Of a stretch of DNA of 64,000 bases, positions 21,516 through 34,900 are shown one piece after another. The stretch comes from Cryptomeria japonica (lineage: Eukaryota > Streptophyta > Pinopsida > Cupressales > Cupressaceae): NCBI RefSeq assembly GCF_030272615.1, contig NC_081414.1:917237509-917301508 (forward strand), given 5' to 3'. How positions within the stretch are numbered: the first letter of the stretch is position 1; each line of letters begins with the position of its first letter. The notes beneath the pieces were generated by a model, which ran no database searches, was not told the DNA's origin, and saw only the letters and a list, made by a program, of their open reading frames with translations. The translations under genes and the position numbers were made by a program.

Positions 21516-23030
21516 ATGCTCTAATAACTACAACACTCAATGCTCCCCCTGAGAACAATCACTGCATCAACCCAGGAGAATAAGATGAACTCTAGAACTC
21601 CCCCTAGATAGATGCACCATCTGAATGCATATAGCTTAAATAATGAGGGGCAATAACCCCAAACTCCTATAGGAGATACTCAATGGTATCCTTCGCCAAA
21701 GCCTTAAGAGTAAAGATATTTGTGCAATATATTCTTTAGTAGGTACATATTCCAATTTGACTTCCTTCTCTACAACCTTCTATCTTAAGAAATGATATCA
21801 AATTACAATTTGTTTAGTCCTTGAATGCATTATCAGATTCTTTGAAATATGAATTGCCTCATCATACTTTACATTGATATCTCTAAGAGTTTGCTTCATC
21901 CACATAACTTAACTACAACAATATGTTGTTGCAATGTATTCTGCCTCTGTGGTAGTTGATGACACTAAATTTTATTTCTTACTCAATCAATAGACCAATC
22001 TATCTCCCAAGAAAACACACCACTACTTGTACTTCTCTTGTCATCAACACATCTGGCCCAATCAACATCTATATATGCTTTCAAAGTGAAATCATCATCC
22101 TTCTTATACCATGATCCATAATTTAGAGTCTCTTTCAATCATTTGAATATCCTCTTCACTGCTTGATAATTAGATTGCTTAGAATTAGCTTGATATCTAA
22201 CAACCAAATAGACAACCTGCATAATATTTGTTTTTGAAGTAGTCAAACACAACAATCCTCCAATCATAGATTTATACTATTTTTTATCAACATCTAGTGA
22301 TCCATCATCCTTTCTTAACTTACAATCAATAGTCATAGGGGTTGCAACTAATTTAGAATTCTTCATCCCAAACTTCTTCAACATCTCCTTGATATACTTG
22401 GTCTGAGAAATGAAAATGACTTTTTCTATATGAGTAACTTGAAGACCAAGAAAAAATTACAACTCACCAATCATAGACATCTCAAATTTTTTCTACATCT
22501 CTTCCATAAACTTCCTACATACATTATCATCTCCTCCAAATATTATATCATCAACATAGACAAAAACAATCAATAGTTTATCACCTTCAATTTTGAAATA
22601 AAGATTTCTATTTGTTTGGCCTTTTCTACAAATCTACTACAATAAATACCTATCCATCCTTGCATGCCACACTCTAGGAGCTTGCTTGAGTCCATAAAGT
22701 GCCTTCTTGATTTTGGAAACCATATCTAGATCTTCTGATAGTTTGAATCCATCTGGTTGCTCAATGTATACTTCTTCTTCAAGTTCTCTATTCAAGAATG
22801 TTGACTTGACATCCATTTGATATATTTTAAAGTTCTTGTAAGTAGTAAATGCAAGAAACATCCATATAGCTTCCATTCTTGCAATCAGAGAAAAATTGTC
22901 CTCAAAATCTATGCCTTGAACCAATGAATAACTCTTAGACACCAATCATGCCTTGTTCCTTGTGACTTTTCCATCTTCATTTAGCTTTTTTTTAGAATAC
23001 CCACTTAGATCCTATCACATTTTATCTACC
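21516..23030 (-). pseudogene. X copia RT and RNase H, decayed
   Basis: In minus reading, the RT is clearest at 22637-22945: the frame includes FKIYQMDVKSTFLNRELEEE and IKKALYGLKQAPRVWHARMD, classic copia RT blocks. Continuing to lower coordinates, near 22560-22500 is the strand containing the YVDD-type motif, then RNase H pieces around 22080-21900 with many stops. The 21520-21650 part is non-coding 3' sequence toward the PPT. Broken by numerous stops; not functional. Confidence 0.75.
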
Positions 23031-23099
23031 AGTCTAGGTACCAATTCCCATGTTAAATTCTTCTCTATCTGATTCAACTCTTCTTCCATTGCCTTAATT

Positions 23100-23940
23100 C
23101 AACTTTCATCCTTGTTAGCTTCTACATAGGTATTTGGTTCCACCTAAGAGAAGAAGCAGTAGTATTCTTATTCATTGGTTTCTGCAAATCTTCTTCTTGT
23201 ATGAACTCCTTTATTCTTATCTCCAATGAATTGTTCCTCTGAGTGATTATTCTACACATACTTTGTTGGTATCTTGGGAGTTTGTTGAAGTTCTTTTTCT
23301 TCTACGCTGGTCTCTTCTTTCTCTTTTAGGGCATTCTTCTCTTCTATAGCCATCGGCACAGCTTCTTTCTTAGTCTCAGATTCAGGTACAGTCTTAGTTT
23401 GATTCCATTCTTCACTAACTCTGACTTTTCACACTCAACAATCTTATTTATCCTCTTGTTGTAACAATGGTATGCTTTAATCCTTGTAGAGTATCCCAAA
23501 AATATTATTTCATCTGGTCTTGCACCAAACTTCCCTAGATCTCCCCCATCTCTCCTTATGTGGCACTTGCTTCCAAAGATTCTGAAATACTTGACTATGG
23601 GGGGTCTTCCATTCCATAGATCATTATAAGGTGTCTTTGTGTGATTCACTTTGATCTAAACCCTATTAATAATGTAAATAGTAGTATGAACAACCTCTTT
23701 CTAATACACATTAGGGAGGTTAGAATCCTTTATCATAGTTCTAACCATTTCAACAACAGTCTTAATCTTTCTTTCAACAACTCCATTCCGTTGAGGGGTC
23801 CTAGAGTAGAAAGAATCTTTCAAAAACTAGTCCAATGTGTATTTGTTTATATCATGACTCTCTTTAATGGCATATTTCTTAGGTTTGTAGCATTTAGGCA
23901 GTGTCAATATTACTTTTCTCACAACTTAACTTCCTTATAA
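23100..23940 (-). pseudogene. X copia integrase, C-terminal half
   Basis: Minus reading has the R-T-P-Q-R-N-G-V-V-E-R-K motif near 23800-23770 (corresponding to the catalytic Glu region) and then 23649-23344 with NDLWNGRPPIVKYFRIFGSK and RPDEIIFLGYSTRIKAYHCY, the conserved integrase/pol junction of copia. The N-terminal zinc region and first Asp are missing, so gag-protease-integrase N-terminus has been lost or deleted between here and 24050. Confidence 0.75.
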
Positions 23941-24049
23941 TTTACCACCAATACCCCTAATTGTACTCACAGTCTCATTTACTCAGTGTAGATAGCTTTC
24001 AATGTTCTCATCATCAGACATTCTCAAGTTCTCAAAATTATGCTTCAAA

Positions 24050-24380
24050 TTTGTCAACTTGGCTTGCTTTGTCTTTTGATCACCTTCATATACACTATAA
24101 CTTTAGCAAATACTGAATCACTTAAACAGATGATAATTGAAACTTTAGTCTTTGAAGTGTTCTCATATACCTTAACCTCATACATATTTTGAGGACCATT
24201 TGCCAGAGCAATATATCCAATCTAGATACTGTCCCATATTCCAATCGGTAGAGATTCCAAATAAAATGATATCCTTTCCTTCCAATAAGAGTAACCCGAA
24301 CCATCAAACTTAGATGCTTTTTATTTTACTTCCTACACCATTATGGATCTTCCTCAACCATTGAAGCTTCCTTAAGAGTA
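24050..24380 (-). pseudogene. X copia gag N-terminal fragment
   Basis: Minus reading from about 24320 downward gives sequence around GYSYWKERISFYLESLPIGI and the following W-D-S-I-W-I-G-Y-I, the usual start of copia Gag (DUF4219-like), followed by stops. It lies just inside the PBS at 24388. Most of gag and the protease are absent. Confidence 0.7.
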
Positions 24381-24387
24381 ACTATGC

Positions 24388-24398
24388 TTTGATACCAA
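24388..24398 (-). other. PBS of element X
   Basis: The plus strand ctttgatacca (minus TGGTATCAAAG) directly precedes the LTR at about 24400, the same PBS variant as Y and C1. Confidence 0.8.
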
Positions 24399-24399
24399 T

Positions 24400-25796
24400 T
24401 ATCAAACACACCACTAGAACAAGAGGGGGGTTGATTCATCCTAAACCTTAAAATAATTTACTTTTAATCTATCAAACTTCAAACAACAATTTAATTATTA
24501 CTTGTGTTCATGTGTTTATTGTGATTTGTGAACTTTCATGTTTCATGTGTTTAAAATAATTTACTTTGAATCTATCAAACTTCAAACAACAATTTAATTA
24601 TTACCGCAATTATGAAACATGAAAGTTCACAAATCACAATAAACACATGAACGCAAGATTTGCATGGAAAACCCTAAATAGGGAAAAACCACTTTGAGAA
24701 TCACACTCACAATATGAATAATTGATTATAATGTTTAGGCTCAAGGCCAAGGATCTCATTGCCCCTGAAGAACTTTCAAAACAATATACAAAGGGTTGCA
24801 CAAACTACCAAAAGTAACACACCTTCCAATAGGTGCAGAGGATTAATAAATTGAAATGAACAAGATCTCTTGATCATGAAATTTTCCTTGGAGCATTGTG
24901 TCAAGCGACCAATATCATGGCAAACACATCTGACCTCAAATAATGTCTCAAAGATCTTCACAAATTGTCTTTCGCATTTCTTCTATACCAAGTATTCTTT
25001 TGCATCATTCATATCCAATTCAGATACATCCCATACTCAACTCATACATCTACACTCCTATATATACAAGATAATTCATTGAAACATTAGTTGAGCATTG
25101 GACATGACCAAAAAAATAATATTACATAAATTTGGCCGCATAGACCTATAACATCCATTGCAGTCCTACATTCTTCACAATGCATGCTTTCTAAATGATT
25201 CCAATGAACCATACACACTAATACATCCATCAAATTTGACATCAAATGAAACATGTAGATAAATAGTGTAGCACACCAACCAGTCAGCCCAAAAAAATCC
25301 TCTAATGCACAAAACTTAGTGTGGATCTATACGCACTATGGTTAGACCCACGAAAGCATATTCTGACTAAAATGACACGATCTAAATAGGATACACTACC
25401 ATAGTCATCCAAAAGCCAAACCAACTGACATCACAGAACTCGAAAAACCATAACTTCACTTGTGAATCAAACCATCACTAGAAAACTAAACTGGAATGCT
25501 GAAAATACTAAAGGAACATGTCCTCCAAGGCACAACACTAAAAACCATATATCAGAGAACCACCAAGCATTATTTGGACCAGTTTTGTAGACACGCTAGT
25601 AACAAAAACAACAATGACTAACTCTACTATCTGAGCAATAGAGGACCCGTAGAAAAGATAGCACAACTTACACAGATCACAAACATTATATGCAAAACCA
25701 TACTCCATAATCTTCACATACCAAAGGAATGCAAATCATTCTCCCACCGACATTAAAAACTCTTTCCTGCATATGGAAACTTTCACTAGACCAACA
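24400..25796 (-). repeat. X 5' LTR, left part (interrupted by V)
   Basis: It matches 1554-2618 and 10023-10350. It carries a TATA-like 'cctatatatacaag' at 25058-25070 and the G-tract near 24421. A 46-bp inverted pair and a 53-bp direct pair make it about 100 bp longer near the edge than the other LTR (24448-24657). It breaks at 25796, where V begins; the last part is 53827-53983. Confidence 0.85.
24448..24657. repeat. Direct-plus-inverted duplication inside X LTR
   Basis: 24448-24500 and 24551-24603 are direct copies with one difference. 24501-24546 is the reverse complement of 24612-24657 with one mismatch in 46. The other X LTR has only one copy of each part, so this is a secondary event. 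Confidence 0.93.
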
Positions 25797-28700
25797 TGTT
25801 GGTTCCCAAATCAACAAATCCCAGATCCTAGAGAAATAGACACTGACTCATAGATAGACAGGATTGGTTTTGGCCAACAAACAAGATTCAGCACAAAGGC
25901 TACAATCTTCTGCTCTTTAGGCTCTACAGGACCTAGGTGGGTACCCATGTTGCAATGTTTCACAGCATTTCAACTTTACATGGACTGGCATTGCATTGTA
26001 TAGAAAATGCTTTCAATGAAAATATACCAAGGAAAAGTATGATATAGTATGAATTCTGGCTTGAACCTTAGTTTGTACTACTTTGCTTCCATTGAAAACT
26101 GGTTCTAATCTATTCTACTCCTAATGCAGAAAAACTGGAAAATGAAATATAAAAGGTGTAATAAGAATGTTGAAATGATCCTAAAACTCAAAAAAGTATG
26201 ACCAGTGCATGTTCAAGGGAGATACATAGTCAAATAAAAGGTTTAAAGACAAAAAATATCACAATATCATCATTAAAGTGTAATGCTAAACATTCAAGAC
26301 TTGCATAAAATGTTCAGACCAAGAACGTATTCACAACTTCCTCACAAAACCTCTCACACAAATGTTGCAGTATTCAAGATAGAATTTAATTCATTTACTT
26401 GAAATTAAACCCATCAAGATATACACATTCTCCATTAGAGAAGACAAATTAAACATGTCATTAACATAACAACTCATACAACACCATACAAAAGATATGA
26501 GAAGGAAAAATGAATGTCCTCTTTATTGATTTTTAGAAAAATTGATACATTCATGATAGATTTTTGTGCTCAAAAAAAAATTGTAAAAGACTAACTTTCA
26601 TAATATACTTCAAAGCTATCCCAGTACATACTAAGCAAAATTTTCAAAATCGTTCTTCTTGGCCATGAATTCCCTTTTATAACACAAGGGACCAAAACAA
26701 GCTTCAGGAAAAGAAGACACGTCAAAAGTACAAGATATTACAATTCCCCCTAAGGCCAATTCTTGTCCTTGTCAACATGCGTGCAATCTTCCTAGTTTCA
26801 TTAAATGCAGGTGGTTGGAAAGTCACCATCCTAGAAGATTTGTATTGTAGGTCCACAAAATCTGCCTCTTCATTGGTACCTTGACACATGCCTCTATCAG
26901 GATCTGAAGTACAAATTGGTGTCTGGTAGTAGGTAACTTGGAGAACGGTCCTTGATGATTGAATGCTTATGTCATTCCTCCTCAAAATTAGTAACCTGCA
27001 AAAAATTTACAATCAACAAAATAGAAAGACTATGACTAGTCTTCTTCCTCAGGCTTCTCTTCCACCAAGGAGAAGTACCTTTTAGGAAAGGCTTCTATTC
27101 ATCATCCAACCAAGAAAAATCCCTCAATCCTTGCAATTTGTTTATTGCCTCCTTTATTTTATGGGTGGGTACAACTGCAACGCCCAAGTCAAATCTATGG
27201 TACATATCATCCACCTCCATAATCTTATCAATAATATTAAAAAAGGTATCTTCTTAGTTTGGATCATTAGCGAAAGATGTTAGAACTACATTGATTGCAT
27301 CTTGGAAACCTTGCCTTCATTCTTCTAGGCCTTTGATCTATCCATCATTTGTCAAAATTGTGGGGACGTGCCAACTTTTAAGCCTTTGGAAAGAATTGAT
27401 CATTCCCAACAATGTTTTATTTTCTTCTTCTATGTTGGACAACTCCTTAGTCAATAAATTATAATTTTTCCAAGTGACCCCTACAATTTGGGGTGGTTGG
27501 GCCACATTTTTTACTGCCACCATGACCTCTTTCAATTGTTGACCCTTTGGTAGCCAAGTGACTCTTATTGGTTGAAAGAATAAAATAATTTCATCCAGCT
27601 GACTCAGGAACTGAGATGTCAAATAATATGAAGTATGAACTTCATCCAATTATCAATAATTTTATTTGACCTCAAAATTGAATCTTTCTTAATTTCAAAA
27701 TAGTTGTTCTCGGCTTCATCTTTGAATCTATGTAACTCTTTAGTCATTCTTTATAATTCTTCAGGTCTAATTCCTCCTAAAGAATCTCCCATCACCTTCT
27801 TTATTTTCTCCTTTAATGTGCAATTTTCAATGAATAACTTGTTGTAATTTGCATTGAGAGCCACATGCATATCCTTTAATCTTAAATGATTTTTCTCAAG
27901 ATCATCTACTACTAGTGCAGCAAACTAGACCGTATGAGAGGTAATTTATGTGGCCTCTGATGTAGTGGTGTCCTCTAGGGTCCTAATTATTGCATCCCCT
28001 ATCTTTTTTTGTTCACCTTCCAGAACCATAGGCTTCTGGACATTCGGGGCCTTTGACCATAGAGAAAAAGCCTTTAGGCCTACAGTCACCCCAAGCCCAT
28101 GATCTTTGAACTCTTTTGCAAAATTGGGGTCCTTCTGTCGCATAAACTGATCTAACAAAAATATTTTCTCAAAGTCCCAGTTGGGGAAAAGAAGCATGCC
28201 ACTATTTCTAATCATCTCCCTACCTTCCTTAGGGGTGCATCTGAAACTATTCCTGTCAAAAATTTTGATCTCCTCATCAGATAGATCCTTCAATTTTTCC
28301 CTAAGCCAAAAATATTTGAACTCGGGAGAGTTCACAAAACTGTCATCTGCTATGAAGTCTTTTAAGGCAATGATCCTTTCATCATCTGCCTCCTCAACAT
28401 GGATTTTACTTGGGATAATGGCTCTATCTGATTCATTTAGGACCTCAACAACCTCATCTTCATGGAATGTTTCTCGAGGAGGAGAAGGGCGTGTCACATT
28501 TGTATCAAAATCCACTAGGACATATACAAAATCGGACATTTTTGCCTTTCCCTTTTCAACTCTCCTGCCCTATTTAGTTGCCTACCCAGAAGTGCTAGGA
28601 GATGTTCTTTCAATTGTTATTGTATGCCCTTTCATCTTGTATACTATAGGGGCAGGGTCAATAGGCCTTGTCTCAAATTTAACCCCTTTGTCCTTGGCAT

Positions 28701-30989
28701 CCCTTCTCTCCATTTAAATCTTTATTATATCATCTGCCTTTCTTATCATGAAAGACATCCTCGCAAAATTAGTCTATTATTACCTGTAAAAAACTTCAAA
28801 ATTGGGATCCTCTTGTTTCCTCTCTCACTCAAGCTTCTTCATGAGCTCCCATTTCTTCCTGTGTTGTTCTGTTTCAGCAGAGTGAGAATTTCTTATTATA
28901 TCCTCTCGCTCATCAAATGAATAAAAATAGCCCTTCTCCTTTAGCTTGTATACTTTGAGGTCATTTATACATCCCTCAGGGTCAAAATGTCGAGCTTGGG
29001 AAACCTTCAACCTATAATTATTTACTAGGAAATCCTACACCTTTTCCAGGGTATCATATCCTACAGTGAATTCTTCAAAATTGATCACCTTGGGGATGAG
29101 TCTCCCTTTCTTATTTGTTGGAATTTGTGTCCTCTCCATCAACATTAATTGCCAAATTAATTCAATGAATTTTATCCTAGGAGAGAAAAAAAAGCAGCAA
29201 AACATGGGGTGCTTGCTCACACCCATATACCCTGATGATAGTACAATTTCCATACAAAAATAAGTCCCCAAAATTATGGATGGAAGCCCCTTCTAGGTAT
29301 ACTATTCCTTCACCCTTAAAAATCCTTATTTTCAAAATTTTAATAATTTTTTTTGGCAGCCTGGGCAGGCTTACTCCAAGCCTTGACAATACCTCCATGA
29401 CAAAATGATCAAAGAATACAAAATAACTACCAAACCTGGACCCTTTTTCCCACACCTAGGTCCATCTCTGTACTGGCCATGGAAGACCTATGTGTGGATC
29501 ATTTTTCCTTATTGCTAATTCTGGACCCCAATAAGCCATGTTCTGATAAAGAATCATATGACACAATAAATAATAGTGTCTAAATTCTAGCTTCTCTTTT
29601 TTATTTATTGCTCCCATTAACCCTTCATGGAGCTTATCAAGAATAATAGCTGCAAAATCATATAGCTCATGTATTCAGGGGTGCTAGATATTGAAGGCAA
29701 TCTTCATGAAATCTATGGGCATTTGAGTAAGCCCACAATCTACCCCAAGAACCTGTCCTAATGCATAGTAGGTATTAACAAAATAGGGCTTAAAGCACTC
29801 TAATCTGAAAGGCTCCCTCTCAGATTTTAGGACAATTCTATGAATTTTTGAAAAGTTTCCTCATGAAATGAGGAACAAATTTCTTTCTATACTTGTCCTT
29901 TTTTTACTTGTAATTCCTTACCAAATTATTTCTATTTATTTCATTCAGGGCAGACTTATCCAAACCAAAACAATCTACAATAGCCCTATGTGAAATGTCC
30001 AATAGGACATATCCATCTTCTGATCTTACAGTCCTGCTTGGGGGATCATAGGCAACAACTAGCTCTCTTATTAACATTGGTTCTAAAAATACATTCGGCA
30101 CCACTAGCTTCCCCAAGTTGAGTGTCCAAGGATTCGACAATGGAATAGGTTTGTCCCTATTGCAATAAAAAGAATTAAATACATCCCACCCTCTCTCTTT
30201 TCTAATTGCATCCTGCCTCTTTGTCATTGAAGGCAATTCTGATGTTGTCATTCATAAAGGACCCTTCAAACAATTATAACAAGTCCTGATGGACGCTTCT
30301 TGTTTGTCTAGTTAGCCTTTTTGCAGCGTCCTCTAATCTCTCTTCAATTTTATGTTGTAATTCCTCTGCAGTCTTTGCAGGAGCAAGAGGGGTAGCTAGA
30401 ATTGTTTCTGATTTCTCTGCTTAAGCTGATGACTCCCCTTTAGATGTATTTCTAGGTATCTTGGGAGCTTTGGGAGCTGGCCCTTTCAGAGGAGCAGTTT
30501 CCTTCACCTGCTCAGCAGGGTTGTCCCTATGTGGGGCTTTCTCCTGAGGATTTGGGGTTTCTTCAATGAGTGGGTTTTCAATAGTAGGGGAATTTTCTGT
30601 AGGAGAATGGTCTTCAGTAGTAGATGTTTTAATGGAAGATTTTTGGGTAACTTTTCTCCTCTTTTGAATTAGTTTTCTTGCTTTAAGAGGAGTGGCGGGC
30701 TCATCTGAAGACTCACTGTCAGAAACAACAGTGATAGTCTTTCGAATTGTCCTTTTCTTTCTCTTCGTGGATTTCTCTTTAGGAGGTTAGCTTTCTTCGG
30801 CTTCTCCAAACATTTGCGGGGCAGATTGAGGGCTTGGTTCAGCAGTGAGAATGTTTGCAATTACCGACACAAGTAGAATTACATCAAGGGGAAGGACATG
30901 GGTAATCTTTGGCATTGCAAATCTAGTACCAACTTCGGGGGTATTCTCAGCAGTGGGAGTAGCAGAGTCCTTGGCAGAGGAGGCCATTT
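25797..30989 (-). repeat. V 3' LTR, part left of Z
   Basis: It matches 46952-52003 throughout, with scattered substitutions and small indels. It contains the decayed LTR ORF (27040-30987) and about 1.2 kb of non-coding sequence (25797-27039) that is the LTR 3' end in minus sense. It is interrupted by Z after 30989. Confidence 0.9.
27040..30987 (-). pseudogene. V LTR ORF, left copy (unknown protein about 1300 aa, decayed)
   Basis: The minus ORF starts at ATG 30985-30987 (MASSAKDSATPTAENTPEVG). Order: a low-complexity N-terminus; a basic Lys/Arg stretch with a Ser/Glu/Asp cluster; a globular part at 30251-29904 (RGWDVFNSFYCNRDKPIPLS, ISHRAIVDCFGLD) continuing through 29455-28825; an acidic part (28539-27946; NESDRAIIPS, IRTLEDTTTSEA); and a coiled-coil tail (27649-27338; NYNLLTKELSNIEEENKTLL). 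Several stops and frameshifts are present. The same protein, separately decayed, lies in the other LTR. No RT, protease, integrase or zinc-knuckle motif. Function unknown. Element Z is inserted two bases upstream of the start codon. Confidence 0.65.
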
Positions 30990-31793
30990 TGTTAGGATTC
31001 CCATAGATACTGAGAGGGGGGGTGAATCAGTATCTAACCGGTTATAAGATTTTCTTAACTTAAAACATGTAGAGCATATTAATACCGTGTACCGGTAAGC
31101 AGAAAGTAATGCAATAAATAGAGATTAAAAAAAACACATGAAAAACACACCATAACACAAGGATTTAACAAGAAAACTTGGTGTGGGAAAAACCTCGATG
31201 GGATTTGTGACCCACAATATTCATTTACTGGCCAATAAGAGAATATTACTGCTACAAGAGGGGCCTATACATGCAGGAAGGCCAATTGCCTAGAGCTCAC
31301 TGCTTAAATACAAAATAGGAAGTCTCACTGACTTACAAAATGGATTATATAAATCCAATATCTTGTATTGCTTCAAAGTAGCATCTATAATGCTAGATCC
31401 AGTACCGGTTTCTACTCTGATCTTACATAAACCCTTAACCTATAATTCACATAATAGGTCTGCCTTATTTCACCTAATCACATTCTTCTTACTTGCTTCA
31501 AAATGTTCTACAATGATCTCTCTTATATAAGAGTCATTTTACAACTTGCCAAGTCGGCTTATAATGATTTTACAACTAATAAACAAAATATATTACAACA
31601 AAAATCCTGTCAGCCTTTGTGTCGGTATGCTTCCTTTAACTATCGATGTCAGTGATTTAGAGTGCCAATGTAGAGTCTAATCTTGCTAGTGCCGGTGGAA
31701 TGTCTTGCCGATGTCATAGGATTGTAAGGTTGCCATCAATGACAAAACCTTCAATCACCTACAATGTCTCATTGGAGTGTGCATATGCCAACA
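30990..31793 (-). repeat. Z 3' LTR (left)
   Basis: It is 804 bp, the same length as its partner. It includes ctgagagggggggtgaatcagt near the edge and a palindromic TATA-like ttatataa (31523-31530). Confidence 0.93.
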
Positions 31794-31989
31794 ATCTCCC
31801 CCTTTGGCATTGATGGCAACACTCATGAAAAAAATCCAAAACTTGTAATCCAAAAATTGTGTACCAAAAATATGTGAGCTCCCCCTGAGCATATAAGTCT
31901 TTTGTCAATTATTTTCTCATACTACTACTCCCCCTTTGGCATCAATGACAAAGGTTGCCAAGGTGTCAATAGAGTTGTAGTTTTTCTGT

Positions 31990-34900
31990 CTCAACCTTGT
32001 AACTGGGTGGTTACAATTTGAAAAAGATCCGCCAAAACCAAATTTATGCTTTCCATAAACTTCCTACTGTCTTTTATTGCTGCCTCTGTTCTTTGAATTG
32101 TACCGGTGAGGTGCTGCATATGCTCTGCTGGTGTTTTCTATCCTTGTACTAATGCCTCAGATATTTCCTTCCTCAAGAATGCTAGATAGTCCAGTCTTGG
32201 ACTTAGTTTTAGTCTCAGATTTTTAGCCTTGTTTATTATTCTCTCCTTTTCTCTCTCTAGCTTCAGTAACTCTTCCTCAAAACCTGTTATCTTTTTCTCA
32301 AAAACTGATAATGTATCAGGTGAATTAACAAAATTGTCAGCAAGTTTATTTATTTCTTCTTGTACCTTGCTCATTTTCTTGTCTATGTCAATTGTTAAAA
32401 AGTTTGTCTTGCAAGTATCTTTGTACAGAGTTTTAAATTCCTTCAATGAGTTGCATAGTTCTGATAGAAGTGTGTCAAATTCCCTAGTACACTTCTTTAT
32501 TTGATCCTTAAAGAATTTTTGTTTTTCAATTTCCAACCTGTCTTTGAATGCCTGTTCCTTTATCTACTCAACTGTCATTGTGTTGTCAGTAATATACTTC
32601 GACAAAGTGTCAAGTTGACTCAAAGAATCCTTATTATCTATGTTGCATTTTGGAGCTATCATCCTCAAAATTGGGATTGTGTCATCTATAGCTTTATAAA
32701 CTTGTGAACTACAATCAGTTATTTTCTTCAAAGAATCTAAAAGAACTTCAGTTACATTGGTTGATTTGTAATCTGCTGAGGATGAACCAACATTCTGAAT
32801 TCTGTTGGTGGAGGAAGTAACCATGCTTGTAGTGACCTCTGGTAGGTCAATCTGTGTTTCCATTTCCTTAAGCAAGGGTTTTTGTTTCTCTCCTGTTGTC
32901 GGTGGCACTATTTCCACATGAACCTGTTCCTGTTCCGGAGCCTGTTGCTCTGCTTGTCTCTCTGTCTGTTGATCTGTTTCAGTCTCTTTCAGAGTCTCTA
33001 TCTGCTTCCCTGTGCTATCATCTTCAATTTTTCCTTCTGTGTTATCAATGTTGTCAGTTGTCGGTGGCTCACTAGCCATGTCAGTCTTACCTGTTGTGTC
33101 TTTATCTACCACAATGTTGACCTTTTGAGTATCAACATCAACTATGTATAGTATCTCTGAAATAGGATTAGTATCCTCTTGTGATACATCCATACTGTCA
33201 TTTGTCGGTTGGTCTTTTGTTGTTGTTACTGACGGAGTAATCAGAGGCGGTGGGGATAAGTTATCTTTTATTTTGATACTAGGAGGTCCACCAACCTTTC
33301 CTTTACCCTTATCTTTGTCCTTTTGATAGACTTTGATAGGCTTGGGGTTCCTGTACTCTTCTTGCTTTTCCTTCTCCACAAGGAATATATCCCATCCATT
33401 TTCTATTTCTTCTGTTACCTCTTTTACTCTTCCTGCCATTAGTGCAATATGTTGGTGTGCAGTAGAGAATACTAACCGGTTGGCGCTTGCAATTAGATTA
33501 TCTATTTCTTTTGGAGAGTAGACAGCAAGTAATTTTTCAATTTTGATTTTCTTGTCAAGTTCTACAACAGATTATCTTCTTGCTTCTAGTCTCTTAAATA
33601 ATTCATCTGGTAGTTCATCTACAACTTGCATCAAAAACTTCTTATAGATATCCAGGTGTAAAATGACACTGTTTTCAACTTACTCTTTCTCATCTGCTGA
33701 TAGTGTATCATATAATTTTTCTATGTTCTTGAGTTTTCCTTCTTCTGTGATTTCATCCAATAGTCTGTCAATTGGAGAAATATTTTGTTGAGTCCTTTTC
33801 TTCTTAGGTGTTACCTTTTTCTTTGGGGTTGTCTTCTTTACCGAAGACCTCACTGCCTGTTGTTTTTGTCTAGCTCTTCTAGGCAAGGGTGTGGATACGG
33901 GTGAAGGTTTTCTTTTCCTTACAACTCTTTTGAATTCAGCTGGCATGTCACTCTCTGAAGAAGTTGCTACCAGTGAAAGGTGAGTTTTTGGTTGTTGTGC
34001 CTATAACTCACCTTCAGTGATACCGGTTTGTTTCAGTACATCTTCTTTTATAGCCTTAGCCTGCCTTGAACCTCTCCTTACTGCTGCTTATACTTTCTTT
34101 ACTCTCTTCTTAGATTGAATTTGGCTTTCAATGGTCTCAGCACTACCAAATACTTCTTCCTTAGGTTCATTTGGTGCTTCCAAAAGTGCTTTAGCATATG
34201 TTTCAATGATGTAGTCATCAGTCTCATAACCCATCTCAGTAACCCAAATTGTTCTTGGGATAATTGCTTCCATCCAAATCTCATCCTTTTTAATCACAAA
34301 ACATATATCATCTTTGTGTTTGTTTACAATTTTCTGTGACAGTCTGACTCTTTTGTTCATTCTGGCCTTTAGTGCTTGAAAATACTCATCAATATTCTTT
34401 TGTTTGCTTTCACCCATGTTGTTGAATAAGTCTGATAATTGTTTTCCTACCGGTATGTCAAATCCAAGGTTCTTGATACCTATATCGAGCACCTGTTTGG
34501 TTATGTATAGCATTAAGCATACAAGTTACCGAATCTAAATGTTCCTTTCTTATCCTTCTTGATCTTCCCTAAATTTTCAATCAATTCATCCTTTAGCAAT
34601 TCACATACATCAATTTTTACATTATCCTTAACCATATCATGTGCACTTTTTATGCATAAACTAGAAACTGAGTTAAGTTGGTTTGCATGTGTTTCTTTTT
34701 AACCTAAAATCATGCTAACAAATCTCACATTTATGTCGGTCACATCATTAACCCTTAGAGACCTTCTGTCGGATGTTGCACCAGTTAGGTTCATTACCAG
34801 GTTGTTTGAGACCTTCTTTGTCTTGTCTGGTCTGTTATCGGTGGAAGGTAACCCTATTACAGCTTTCATAGCTTCCTTGGTAATTTTATGAATTGAATCT

